Part shown: positions 1 through 7,628 of the stretch, one piece after another | How the letters are laid out: each line of letters opens with the position of its first letter | Position numbering within the stretch: position 1 is the stretch's first letter | The notes under the pieces: generated by a model | Database searches by the model: none | The model's input: the letters and a program-made list of their open reading frames with translations, nothing else | What the model was told of the DNA's origin: nothing | From: Sedimentisphaerales bacterium | Lineage (GTDB): Bacteria > Planctomycetota > Phycisphaerae > Sedimentisphaerales > Anaerobacaceae | NCBI GenBank assembly: GCA_016930645.1 | Contig: JAFGGH010000011.1 | Location: forward strand, 1-38,533 | Reading direction: 5' to 3' | DNA: 38,533 nucleotides | Position numbers and translations under genes: made by a program

Positions 1-141
1 ACCGATTCCTTTCAGAATAAACATCCTGAAATTTTTATCGGCAATCCCAATGCAACTGCTAAAAGCAAATGTTACGAGGTACTAGATAATAAGACTACTT
101 CATCCAGCAAGACAAAAACAGTCGAAAACCTTAAAAAATAA
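1..141 (+). CDS. C-terminal end of an unidentified protein (partial)
   Basis: An open frame enters from the left edge in frame 1 and ends at TAA 139-141, giving 46 residues that finish in a Lys/Thr/Ser-rich tail (ending VENLKK). No domain can be recognised in so short a piece. A small hairpin followed by a T-run at 210-233 could terminate it. It may be a chance open frame; support is only the absence of stops and a plausible amino-acid composition. Confidence 0.3.
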   Translation, partial: TDSFQNKHPEIFIGNPNATAKSKCYEVLDNKTTSSSKTKTVENLKK

Positions 142-182
142 GAAGAGCATCTTCCTGATTCCAGAATTTGACTTGTCACAAC

Positions 183-326
183 TTACCATAAGTATCTGAG
201 GATATTCCTTAAGATCCGTTGGATCTTCTTTTTGTGGTCATCCGGCAGAAAAAGCTGAACAACATATACAACTAACCCTGCTGTTATTATTCCGATACTC
301 GCTTCTAAAATATTTGACCAATCCAT
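183..326 (-). CDS. Candidate 47-aa single-pass membrane peptide
   Basis: A small minus-strand ORF starts at ATG 326-324 and stops at TAA 185-183. An AAGGG Shine-Dalgarno lies 8 nt upstream of the ATG. The peptide begins MDWSNILEASIGIITAG, continues through a hydrophobic stretch of about 20 residues (positions 9-28) and ends in a strongly basic tail (KKKIQRILRNILRYLW). This layout, one transmembrane helix followed by an amphipathic basic tail, is common in small membrane regulators and type I toxins, but no family is recognised. The minus-strand hairpin at 352-399 lies just upstream and could separate it from earlier transcription. Confidence 0.4.
   Translation of the reverse strand: MDWSNILEASIGIITAGLVVYVVQLFLPDDHKKKIQRILRNILRYLW
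210..233 (+). terminator. Possible short plus-strand terminator hairpin
   Basis: AAGATCC and GGATCTT form a 7-bp stem with a 3-nt loop, followed by CTTTTTG. It could terminate the partial CDS ending at 141. It also lies inside the candidate minus-strand peptide gene 183-326, so one of the two readings may be coincidental. Confidence 0.35.
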
Positions 327-351
327 TTCATTAACCCTTGTTCTTTTGAAT

Positions 352-399
352 AACTAAAAAGAAAAGGTCGGCTGCACACATTGCCGCCGACCTTTTCCA
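352..399 (-). terminator. Minus-strand terminator hairpin, 12-bp stem
   Basis: GAAAAGGTCGGC (361-372) pairs perfectly with GCCGACCTTTTC (386-397) around a 13-nt loop. Read on the minus strand the stem is followed by CTTTTT, the usual intrinsic terminator form. Only two very small ORFs lie upstream of it on that strand (579-581 start, 12 codons; 473-532, 19 codons), so it may end a short RNA. Confidence 0.55.
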
Positions 400-916
400 C
401 ATAAAACCCTTCATTATGGACCATAACTACTTTCTATAATTGGGTTATATGAGTTATTTCTCCGTCGCATGCTTAATCTGGACCTCGGCAGCGTACTTCC
501 TTTTGTTTGGAACGCTTCTCTATTAGATTCATAATTCGGCTCCTATTTTAATTTCCTGTTCTGCTCATTCTTTTTCATCATTTCCTCTATTCACTATTGT
601 AGACTGAACGACGACAAGAAAATGAAAATGTTTTTCAAATTTTTCAGCAAAAATATTAACGCTGTGAAATAACTATTATTTCGTCGAAATAGGAATTTTG
701 ATACGCTAAACAAACTACAGACTCTTGATTGGCTAAATGATTCCACCCAGCCCCCTTTCTACTTGCATGCAACCTAATTCTTGTCTGATTTCGCTAATAT
801 GATCAAGTTTAATGTTTGGTATAAGCTGTGACTGGTAACCCCAGCAAATGTAAATAAAATACATAAAAAATAAATTTTTTTTCATTTCTGCTAGGCTCTA
901 ATGTCTAATATCATAG
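400..916. other. AT-rich intergenic stretch with two tiny ORFs and a palindrome
   Basis: No gene of normal size is visible. On the minus strand a 12-codon ORF starting at 581 (GAGGAA ribosome site) is followed by a 19-codon ORF at 473-532 whose ATG sits 7 nt after AGGAG; together with the terminator at 352-399 they could form a short leader-type or sRNA transcript. A near-perfect palindrome, TATTTCGTCGAAATA, lies at 677-691, about 255 nt upstream of the sigma-factor gene, and could be a regulator site. None of this is certain. Confidence 0.3.
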
Positions 917-946
917 ATGGATAAGGGCTTTATAAAGGGATTTTAC

Positions 947-1450
947 ATGTTTGTAGACAAAAACGTATTGGATGAACTGATACATATTTACTATGAACGG
1001 GTTTTTACGTTTGTACGCTACCACATTTACTGTCTACAAGACGCTGAAGATATCACACAAAACGCTTTTCTAAGAGCCTATCGGCATAATATAGATGAAT
1101 CACCCTATAATTTTCTCTGCACCATTGCGATAAATCTTATTAAAGATTCTTATAAAAAATCAAAAACATGTAAATATCTGAGTTGTGACCTTGAACTACT
1201 TCCTAATAATCTCGTAGATTTGAAAGATATATCAAAGAAAGATGATCTAAAAGTATTTCTAAGAGAAAAAATAGAAATGCTCCTCTTGGAACAGAAGGCT
1301 GTTATTATTCTTCGTTATTTTGTTAGACCGCCTATGACATATGAGGATATCGGGAAAATTTTAGGCCGTTCAGTCCCGACGCTAAGAAACATCCATGAAA
1401 ACGCAATAATGAAACTACGTAAAGAAATTGAAAGATATTTAGAATTATGA
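947..1450 (+). CDS. ECF-like RNA polymerase sigma factor
   Basis: A protein of 167 residues with the two-domain layout of an extracytoplasmic-function sigma factor. Region 2 covers roughly residues 15-50, with the typical DAEDITQNAFLRAY core. Region 4, near residues 110-165, has ILRYF and the helix-turn-helix stretch MTYEDIGKILGRSVPTLRN. It would direct core RNA polymerase to a special promoter set. ATG 947 is chosen over ATG 917 because AAAGGG lies 6 nt before it, whereas 917 has no ribosome site. Codon use is AT-rich compared with the lpx-side genes. No classical anti-sigma gene follows; the next gene is convergent, 27 nt after the stop. The small protein at 2997-3311 is a possible partner only by proximity. 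Confidence 0.85.
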   Translation: MFVDKNVLDELIHIYYERVFTFVRYHIYCLQDAEDITQNAFLRAYRHNIDESPYNFLCTIAINLIKDSYKKSKTCKYLSCDLELLPNNLVDLKDISKKDDLKVFLREKIEMLLLEQKAVIILRYFVRPPMTYEDIGKILGRSVPTLRNIHENAIMKLRKEIERYLEL

Positions 1451-1477
1451 ATTATAACAAGTTCACGCTTCTCAAAT

Positions 1478-2653
1478 TTAGCCTTTAGTATGATTCCCTT
1501 TTAAATATTCCTTGAGCTTATCGTCTGTATCAATAACAACTGCTTTCCCCTCTTCCTCCCATCTTTTTAGATCGGCTGCTCGTCTTCTATCTGTATTTGA
1601 AATAATGTCTTTAGGCCGATCGGTCACAATAATGTATTCCCGGTCGTTTGAAACATCGAAAAGTTCACGGCCTTTAAGATTTTGATACTCGACAGCAGCA
1701 CCGGTATCCGAAAGAATTTTCTCCCAATCAATGGTTATAATAACCAACCTGCATCCAATTGGAGGCCTGAGGTGTATAATCTTCTCATTTACATCTGCCG
1801 GATAATCATGCCCGATCTTAAAACCATTTTCGAAAGAAAGGCTCGTGAAGCTCAATACGGAAGCCTGAACATCTTTCAAAACATCGCTTTTTGACTCCTC
1901 TTGTTCAAGCAGGCGCTCTGGTCCAAAAGAAGCTGTTCGGTAATTAAAGAAGAGTAAACCCGGGGGCATTTTAAGAGGTAATACCGCTAGGGAAATTTTA
2001 GACAACAGAAATTCCCCTTGTACGAGAGTGTTTGAAGAAACAATACTTTCAATCACCAACTCATCACGCTGTTTTATAATTTGCCTTGCAAGTTCGAACA
2101 TTGTTACACCTGTACTGAGCATCACGTGGCGGATTTGCTTGCTCCGCAATAAAGAGCAGACTTTATTAACAAGATTAAGCTTCTTGCCAGGATTTTCTTC
2201 GAGTTTTTTAAGCTTGTAATAAATGTCTTCTTCTGGCCCTGCATTAAATCTCCATAGAAGTTTTAGAATTTGCAGAGAAGGATCGTTTGCATTCTGGGCA
2301 ATTTTCCAAAGTTGCTCCGAAGTATCGTTTTTTGAATTCTTTAAGAGGGCAAAAGCAAGTTCAGCGGAACTTACATAATGTTCATTTTCTATTTGCAGCT
2401 CAGGAACATCCTTGCGTACTTCTTTCAATAATTTAATGAGTTTATGTTTTTTTACTTCCCCCTCTTTCAGACCTGCAAGCTGTGAATTTACGTACTTCCG
2501 CAGGTCGTCTATTTCCATTGAACCTTTTTTTAGAATTTCTTCGAGGATAAAATATTTTGCAGGAAACCATTCTACCTGCGTTCTATGGGAGGTTGTGGAA
2601 AGCCGCTTTTCATGTTTTTTTTTAACGACTCTACCTGTTCTTTTAGTAGGCAT
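1478..2653 (-). CDS. Unknown 391-aa protein, possibly with a DeoR-like sensor fold
   Basis: No family is firmly recognised. The first 27 residues are basic (PTKRTGRVVKKKHEKR). Residues about 30-95 look helical and could form a winged-helix-like N-terminal domain. The C-terminal half has a spacing resembling the DeoR sugar-phosphate sensor domain: VMLSTGVTMFELARQI, then IVSSNTLVQGEFLLS, then VIITIDWEKI and EYIIVTDRPKDI. That likeness is remote and by eye. No signal peptide or membrane segment is present. It is convergent with the sigma-factor gene (27 nt apart) and starts at ATG 2653 with GAGG about 10 nt upstream. AT-rich codon use fits an accessory gene. Confidence 0.6.
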   Translation of the reverse strand: MPTKRTGRVVKKKHEKRLSTTSHRTQVEWFPAKYFILEEILKKGSMEIDDLRKYVNSQLAGLKEGEVKKHKLIKLLKEVRKDVPELQIENEHYVSSAELAFALLKNSKNDTSEQLWKIAQNANDPSLQILKLLWRFNAGPEEDIYYKLKKLEENPGKKLNLVNKVCSLLRSKQIRHVMLSTGVTMFELARQIIKQRDELVIESIVSSNTLVQGEFLLSKISLAVLPLKMPPGLLFFNYRTASFGPERLLEQEESKSDVLKDVQASVLSFTSLSFENGFKIGHDYPADVNEKIIHLRPPIGCRLVIITIDWEKILSDTGAAVEYQNLKGRELFDVSNDREYIIVTDRPKDIISNTDRRRAADLKRWEEEGKAVVIDTDDKLKEYLKGNHTKG

Positions 2654-2996
2654 TTTCTCTTTACCTCAACATATATTTTCGGATTATTATAAGACTAAAA
2701 GCTTCTAAAATCAATCCGATTTTTGGTGTATTTCGTGACAATTTCCTAAAAATTGCCAAACATTGTATGTCTATTGAAAACAAGGAGTTATGTCCTACAA
2801 CTTAAAAATGGGATGTTTTTTGGAGTAATTTTTGTCAATTATTTGGCGGTTTTTTGATTAAAAATGAAGCAGAAAATTAGAATTATTCTAAGAAAATTTT
2901 TCATTTTTTAAATGCATAGCCGTCTATAAAAGTGGAAAGAACAGTTAAGATGTCAGTTCTTTATTGGCAAAAAAGTTTAAATGAAAGGATCGGTAA
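2654..2996. other. AT-rich divergent intergenic region
   Basis: It separates the divergently transcribed genes at 2653 (minus) and 2997 (plus). It is strongly A/T-rich with homopolymer runs. A TATAAA at about 2925 could be a -10 element for the plus-strand gene but lacks a convincing -35. AAGAAC and GTTCTT near 2937-2965 form a weak inverted repeat. No ORF or RNA gene is supported. Confidence 0.4.
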
Positions 2997-3311
2997 ATGG
3001 AAGAAGAAAACAACATTCGAAAACATTTTTCTCGTACGGATAGTTCATGCCGACGGAAACGAAAAGGCTATTTTGAATTGCTGACAGAATATGAGGAGGA
3101 ACTCTTAAAACATAAAAGCCCTGATCCTCGTAAGTACCTTGAAAAATGCCCTGAATCTCAAAAGGACAAAATGATATTGTCTCTAAATTTAGCAACGTTG
3201 TTCTTATCAAAGAATAACAAAGCAGAAAAACATGACGATGGACTCAGTAAATCAGAATTGAAAAAAGCACAACGCCAATGCTATGAGAATATCATCAAGA
3301 ACCACTGTTAA
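2997..3311 (+). CDS. Small unknown protein with a kinase-N-terminus-like segment
   Basis: A soluble, highly charged protein of 104 residues. ATG 2997 follows AAAGGA by 8 nt. The central segment, about residues 28-65 (beginning LLTEYEEELLKHKSPDPRKY and continuing LEKCPESQKD), recalls the short helical region found before the kinase domain in many planctomycete Ser/Thr kinases, where a 'PDxxxYLxxxPE' pattern is frequent. Here no kinase domain follows. No membrane segment is seen, and the three cysteines do not form a clear zinc motif. It could be a small adaptor or anti-sigma-like partner of the nearby sigma factor, but that rests on position and a weak resemblance. Confidence 0.55.
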   Translation: MEEENNIRKHFSRTDSSCRRKRKGYFELLTEYEEELLKHKSPDPRKYLEKCPESQKDKMILSLNLATLFLSKNNKAEKHDDGLSKSELKKAQRQCYENIIKNHC

Positions 3312-3443
3312 AACCTTATTGGGCCATTGCAAGCCGTATTATTGTTATTATTGTCTGAAGGCAAGGGGAATCATTGTTTGTGCTTTTTCGTGGCCATAAA
3401 CAATCGTTTAAACAGTGTAATCAGCGATTAAAATTCCGGCTTT

Positions 3444-4172
3444 TTATTTGCTTTTTGGTCTAAAGAGCAGTTTTAATACGGCTTTGATGAGGTGTCCACC
3501 TTCTTTGAAGATACGGCGAGACAAGCCTGCAATACCACGGTATTGATGAGGTTTTTCGGGGAAGTTGAGTCGGGCGAAACGGCCGTGGTACTTTTTGGCA
3601 GCACGATCATAGGCACGAGCGGCTTCGATTTCCGTTTTGAATGTGCCGAGATAGAGAGAAACGCCTTTTTTACTTATTTTCGTGCACCATACATTTCTGT
3701 TTTTGCACTTACTTACACCTTTATATTTCGAAGAAGCAATTTTGAGTCTTTTCCCCTGGTTATGACAGTTCTGGATGTGTAAGGCTAATCTCAGATTGGA
3801 TTTGAGGTTATTGAGGCCGTTTCCGTCGATGTGGTCAACGACTAACCGAGCAGCAAGGGCTTCGGGTAAAGCGTTTAACTTCGGGGTCATTATTAGTCTG
3901 TGCATTTGCAGGCATTTCTGTCTTTTCTGACCTGGTACGCGAACATTTCGCTGGGCATACCAAGTAGAGACACTTTTACTTACACACCATTTGTACTGGT
4001 TCAGATATTCGTAATCTTCGGGGTCAACGATTGTAAATTTGCCTTGCGATAAGGGTACCCGCCTGAACGGGTAGCCGTAATAAATCCGCCTTGCCAAAAG
4101 AACGACGACAACGAGGAACCGGTCGAGGCGGGGAGGGATTTTAAGTGTGAATTTGAAGGAGTATTCAGGCAT
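3444..4172 (-). CDS. HNH endonuclease with an AP2 DNA-binding domain
   Basis: A protein of 242 residues with the HNH-plus-AP2 layout of free-standing homing-type endonucleases. Residues about 40-60 have the VDPEDYEYLNQYKW lead-in. The HNH core follows at about 90-135, with MHRLIM, VVDHIDGNGLNNLKSNLR and the closing NCHNQ. The AP2 DNA-binding fold covers about residues 148-205, with KYKGVSKCKNRNVW, LGTFKTEIEAARAYDRAA and LNFP. Such proteins cut DNA and may spread by homing; this one interrupts no visible gene. ATG 4172 has no Shine-Dalgarno, and a period-7 repeat array lies right upstream, so the first 35 or so hydrophobic residues may be an artefact of a start placed too early. Confidence 0.85.
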   Translation of the reverse strand: MPEYSFKFTLKIPPRLDRFLVVVVLLARRIYYGYPFRRVPLSQGKFTIVDPEDYEYLNQYKWCVSKSVSTWYAQRNVRVPGQKRQKCLQMHRLIMTPKLNALPEALAARLVVDHIDGNGLNNLKSNLRLALHIQNCHNQGKRLKIASSKYKGVSKCKNRNVWCTKISKKGVSLYLGTFKTEIEAARAYDRAAKKYHGRFARLNFPEKPHQYRGIAGLSRRIFKEGGHLIKAVLKLLFRPKSK

Positions 4173-4176
4173 TTTT

Positions 4177-4211
4177 CGTATCGCGACGTGCGTATCGCGT
4201 ATTGCGTGCGA
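4177..4211. repeat. Degenerate tandem array, 7-bp period
   Basis: Five consecutive heptamers related to CGTATCG (others include CGACGTG and CGTATTG) begin 5 nt outside the start codon of the HNH-AP2 gene. It belongs to the same kind of array as 7564-7598, 10392-10454, 15630-15664 and 25060-25087. Confidence 0.7.
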
Positions 4212-4372
4212 GGAATCGCCTTGGGCGAGGATTCAGAGTTAGCTAAAATGTGGGATTTTGGGCTGAAAACGCCGTTTTATATTCTATATTATTCTAATTT
4301 TGTGGCATTTTAACATATTACTAAACACTTGTCAAGTAAAAAATCCGGATTTTTGAAAAAAATTTTGGGGAA

Positions 4373-4400
4373 TTGACTCAAAAAACAAAGCTGATACAAT
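4373..4400 (+). promoter_or_regulatory. Sigma-70 type promoter for the isochorismatase-like gene
   Basis: TTGACT at 4373-4378 and TACAAT at 4395-4400 are separated by 16 nt, close to the housekeeping consensus. The predicted start near 4407 leaves a leader of about 24 nt containing AGGG 6 nt before ATG 4431. Confidence 0.75.
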
Positions 4401-4430
4401 CATCGCCTAACCAATTTATAAGGGACCATT

Positions 4431-4970
4431 ATGTTTGAAATCGAAAAGTGCTGCCTGGTAATTGTCGATGTGCAGGGCAAGCTGGCACAATTGATGCACG
4501 AAAAACAAAGCCTGTTTAAACATATCCAAATCCTCATTAAAGCGGCAAAAATCCTCGATATCCCGATACTCTGGTGCCAGCAGGTGCCGGATGCCCTCGG
4601 TCCAACCATCGAGCAAATCGCCGAATTAATCGATAGCGAAAAGCCCATAAACAAGGCCAGCTTTAGCTGCTGCTGCGATGAGCAATTCAACAGCAGACTA
4701 AAACAGGCCGGTAAACAGCAAATCATACTGTGCGGAATCGAGGCTCACGTCTGTATCTACCAGACGGCGGTTGAGCTAAAACAAGCAGGCTTCGAAGTTG
4801 CGGTTATAGCCGACGCGGTATCATCGAGGACGGCACAGAACAAGCAAATCGCACTTGAAAAGATGCGTTCTTCCGGTATCGATATAAGCAGTACCGAAAT
4901 GATGCTGCTCGAATTATTGAAAACGGCGGAACATCCGCAATTCCGCGAAATCGCTAAACTGATTCGTTAA
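4431..4970 (+). CDS. Isochorismatase-family cysteine hydrolase
   Basis: A protein of 179 residues, the usual size for the family. The catalytic triad of the isochorismatase/nicotinamidase superfamily is visible: Asp13 (VIVDVQG), Lys75 (PINKASFSC) and Cys108 within LCGIEAHVCIYQTA, where the EAHVC stretch carries the family's cis-peptide. It should hydrolyse an amide or vinyl-ether bond of a small soluble substrate in the cytoplasm; the family includes YcaC-like enzymes of unknown substrate, and nothing here fixes the substrate. It has its own promoter at 4373-4400 and lies 175 nt before ftsK in the same direction. Confidence 0.9.
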   Translation: MFEIEKCCLVIVDVQGKLAQLMHEKQSLFKHIQILIKAAKILDIPILWCQQVPDALGPTIEQIAELIDSEKPINKASFSCCCDEQFNSRLKQAGKQQIILCGIEAHVCIYQTAVELKQAGFEVAVIADAVSSRTAQNKQIALEKMRSSGIDISSTEMMLLELLKTAEHPQFREIAKLIR

Positions 4971-5145
4971 ACGGCCGCGATGTAGAAAATATATAACCTC
5001 GCTTCCGTTCGGTGCTTGTGAAATCGCAAACCGGTGAAATGCTTTAATATGAGCTTCAATTTGTACAGGGGTTTGAGCTATCTTGCCGATATTAACATTG
5101 TGTGCGCTTTTAGTTATGTTGGTGCGCCTTTTATCGGACAGAAGT

Positions 5146-7563
5146 ATGGCAAAAAGAGTGGAAATCAGAAGGACATACAAAATCGCGATAGAATGCTCAG
5201 CGATAGCGGTTCTTTTGCTGTTGCTTTGCAGCTGCTTATCATTCGATATCGGCGACTGGCCGAGCAGGTATGTTTATCCCAATAACAGGCCGACGGAAAA
5301 TCTCTGCGGCATGATTGGGGCGTTCGCGGCGTATTATTTGCTGTATTATATCGGCCCGGGTGTGTTTTTGCTGCTGATTAGCGGAATAATGCTTTTAGCG
5401 GTCAGGCTGTTCGACAAGACCCTCGACCAGCTTATTCTCAGGAGCGTGGGGATGGCCCTTTTGACGGCGGCGGCATCGGCAAGTTTTTATTGTTTATGGC
5501 CTGACTCGATATACGAATTTCCAATCGGCTCGGGCGGAGTGCTCGGTGTCGGTGCGGTGAAGTTTTTGGGTAGGCATTTCGCGACATTGGGAACGTTAAT
5601 TCTTGTCGGGGCGACGTGGGTGGTCGGATTCGTGCTGCTGGCCGATACGTTCCTGTCAACTATCGTCAAATCGTTCGTCCGGATTTTGTTTAAGACGTTC
5701 GGGCTTGCCAGTCCGGCACTGGCGGTGGCAAAGCAGCATGGTGATGCGCTGGGCGAGATATGGCGAAAGCTGAGCCAAAGGCAAAAGCCGAAGAAGACCA
5801 TGTATGAGGCGTTGAGCTTTAATCGTGACAATCATATCGAAAGCCACTTCGACAGTAAAAACAAAAACGCCGTCGATATAGAGGAAATACCCGAGAAAGG
5901 TAAAGGCGCGGACAAGACAAAACCGGCTGCCAGGCAAAAAGCACCAGCCTCAAATGTATATGTGCCGCCGAGTTACGAGAATTATGTTCTGCCGCCTCTG
6001 GATTTGCTGGATGAGCCGCAGTACAGTTACAGCGCGGTGCAGAACAAGGTAATCGAATCGAAGGCCAGGGCTTTAGAGAAGCTTCTTTCGGAATTCAATA
6101 TTAACGCGAGGGTTGTCGAGGCGGAGACCGGGCCTGTGATAACAATGTTCGAGCTGGAGCTTTCGGCTGGGGTGAAGGTCGGCCAGATATCGGCTTTGGC
6201 GAATGATATGGCAAGGGCTTTAGGCGCAGGTGCGGTGCGGGTCGTGGCTCCTCTGCCGGGCAAACATACAATCGGTATCGAAGTACCGAACAGCGAAAAG
6301 GAAAAAGTCCGCATCAAAGACCTTATCCAGATGGCACCGGCGAAGTCCAATGATATGGGAATTCCGCTGTTTTTGGGCAAGGATTCGTCGGGCGATGCGC
6401 TGGTTTCGGATTTGACGGGAATGCCGCATTTGCTGATTGCGGGCACAACAGGTTCGGGTAAGAGCGTCTGCATCAACAGTATTATTACAAGTATCCTGCT
6501 GACCCGTCGGCCTGACGAAGTTAAAATGATTCTGATTGACCCGAAGATGGTCGAGATGACAGCATTTAATACGATACCCCACTTGATGAGCCCGATTGTC
6601 ACCGAGACGCAGCGTGCCGTTCAGATACTCGAATGGGCGACGGTGAAGATGGACGAGCGCTACGCGATTTTATCAGAGGCGAGGGTCAAGAACATTCGCG
6701 AGTATAACGGCCTCGGCGCCGAAGAAATAATAGCAAGATTCGACCCCGATACGCCGGAAGAGGAAGCGAAGATTCCCAAAAAGCTCGCCTTTATTGTAAT
6801 AATTATTGATGAGCTTGCCGACTTGATGATGACGGCGTCGAAGGAGATAGAGGCTTATATTGTTCGTCTTGCGCAGAAGAGCCGGGCGGTCGGTATTCAT
6901 ATTGTTTTAGCGACGCAAAGACCCCAGGCGACGGTTGTAACCGGCCTGATAAAGTCGAATATGCCTACGCGAGTAGGCTTCAGAGTAGCGGCTCGAATGG
7001 ACAGCAGGATTATTCTCGACCAGAACGGCGCAGAGACACTGCTCGGCGAGGGCGATATGCTTTTCCTCAAGCCCGGCACCAGTGACCTTATCCGCGCCCA
7101 GGGGACATTCGTCGATGAGCGGGAAGTCAAGCGGATTGTCAAGCACCTGAAAGAAATAGCAGAGCCGCAGTTCCATCCGGAACTGACGCAGCTAAACCAG
7201 ATGGACTTATCTGATATGCCGAAAGATGAGCTGTTCGATGACGCTGTTCGGGTTGTACTGGAGACAAAACGCGGAAGCGTATCACTATTGCAGCGGAGAC
7301 TCAGTGTCGGCTACGCACGGGCATCGAGGATGATTGAAATGATGGCATCGCTGAGAATATTAGGTGAATATAAAGGCAGCCAGGCACGCGAGGTGATTGT
7401 GACGCTCGAAGAGTACGAACAAATGATGGCTGAGAGAGGTGATATCGGGGGCGAAGTACCCGGCGACGATGAACACGATGCCGGACAAGAAGATGACAAC
7501 GCCCCTGCATACATAACCGAAGGCCAAAAAGGCTATGTCTCGATAGATAACGAAGAAGAATAA
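5146..7563 (+). CDS. ftsK: DNA translocase FtsK/SpoIIIE
   Basis: A septum-linked DNA pump of 805 residues that moves chromosome ends apart during division. The N-terminal part holds about four membrane helices (first at residues 12-33, last near 143-167). A charged/proline linker follows to about residue 290. The motor has AGTTGSGKS (Walker A, near residue 432), IIIDELADLM (Walker B, near 551) and LATQRP. The C-terminal winged-helix gamma domain (DDAVRVVLETKRGSVSLLQR, then GYARASRMIEMM) should read polar KOPS-like sites. The linker is short compared with E. coli FtsK. ATG 5146 (MAKRVEIRRT) is preferred; the open frame extends upstream to TTG 5083, but that adds a poor extra leader. The stop is followed at once by a period-7 array. 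Confidence 0.95.
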   Translation: MAKRVEIRRTYKIAIECSAIAVLLLLLCSCLSFDIGDWPSRYVYPNNRPTENLCGMIGAFAAYYLLYYIGPGVFLLLISGIMLLAVRLFDKTLDQLILRSVGMALLTAAASASFYCLWPDSIYEFPIGSGGVLGVGAVKFLGRHFATLGTLILVGATWVVGFVLLADTFLSTIVKSFVRILFKTFGLASPALAVAKQHGDALGEIWRKLSQRQKPKKTMYEALSFNRDNHIESHFDSKNKNAVDIEEIPEKGKGADKTKPAARQKAPASNVYVPPSYENYVLPPLDLLDEPQYSYSAVQNKVIESKARALEKLLSEFNINARVVEAETGPVITMFELELSAGVKVGQISALANDMARALGAGAVRVVAPLPGKHTIGIEVPNSEKEKVRIKDLIQMAPAKSNDMGIPLFLGKDSSGDALVSDLTGMPHLLIAGTTGSGKSVCINSIITSILLTRRPDEVKMILIDPKMVEMTAFNTIPHLMSPIVTETQRAVQILEWATVKMDERYAILSEARVKNIREYNGLGAEEIIARFDPDTPEEEAKIPKKLAFIVIIIDELADLMMTASKEIEAYIVRLAQKSRAVGIHIVLATQRPQATVVTGLIKSNMPTRVGFRVAARMDSRIILDQNGAETLLGEGDMLFLKPGTSDLIRAQGTFVDEREVKRIVKHLKEIAEPQFHPELTQLNQMDLSDMPKDELFDDAVRVVLETKRGSVSLLQRRLSVGYARASRMIEMMASLRILGEYKGSQAREVIVTLEEYEQMMAERGDIGGEVPGDDEHDAGQEDDNAPAYITEGQKGYVSIDNEEE

Positions 7564-7598
7564 CAGAAGACAGACGACAGATGACTGAGGACTGAAAA
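7564..7598. repeat. Degenerate tandem array, 7-bp period
   Basis: Five heptamers of the type CAGAAGA / CTGAGGA begin at the base directly after the ftsK stop codon. Every unit ends in a purine-rich GA or AA, and the series drifts gradually from CAG- to CTG- units. Confidence 0.75.
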
Positions 7599-7628
7599 AC
7601 AATTTCCCTTATTTATTGAGGTTCAACA

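Noticed and set aside
3444-4172. Possible group I intron around the HNH-AP2 gene
   Set aside because: No interrupted host gene or intron core could be seen on either side; the gene appears free-standing.
6027-6602. 191-codon minus-strand open frame opposite ftsK
   Set aside because: It covers the conserved motor part of ftsK; a chance frame from codon bias.
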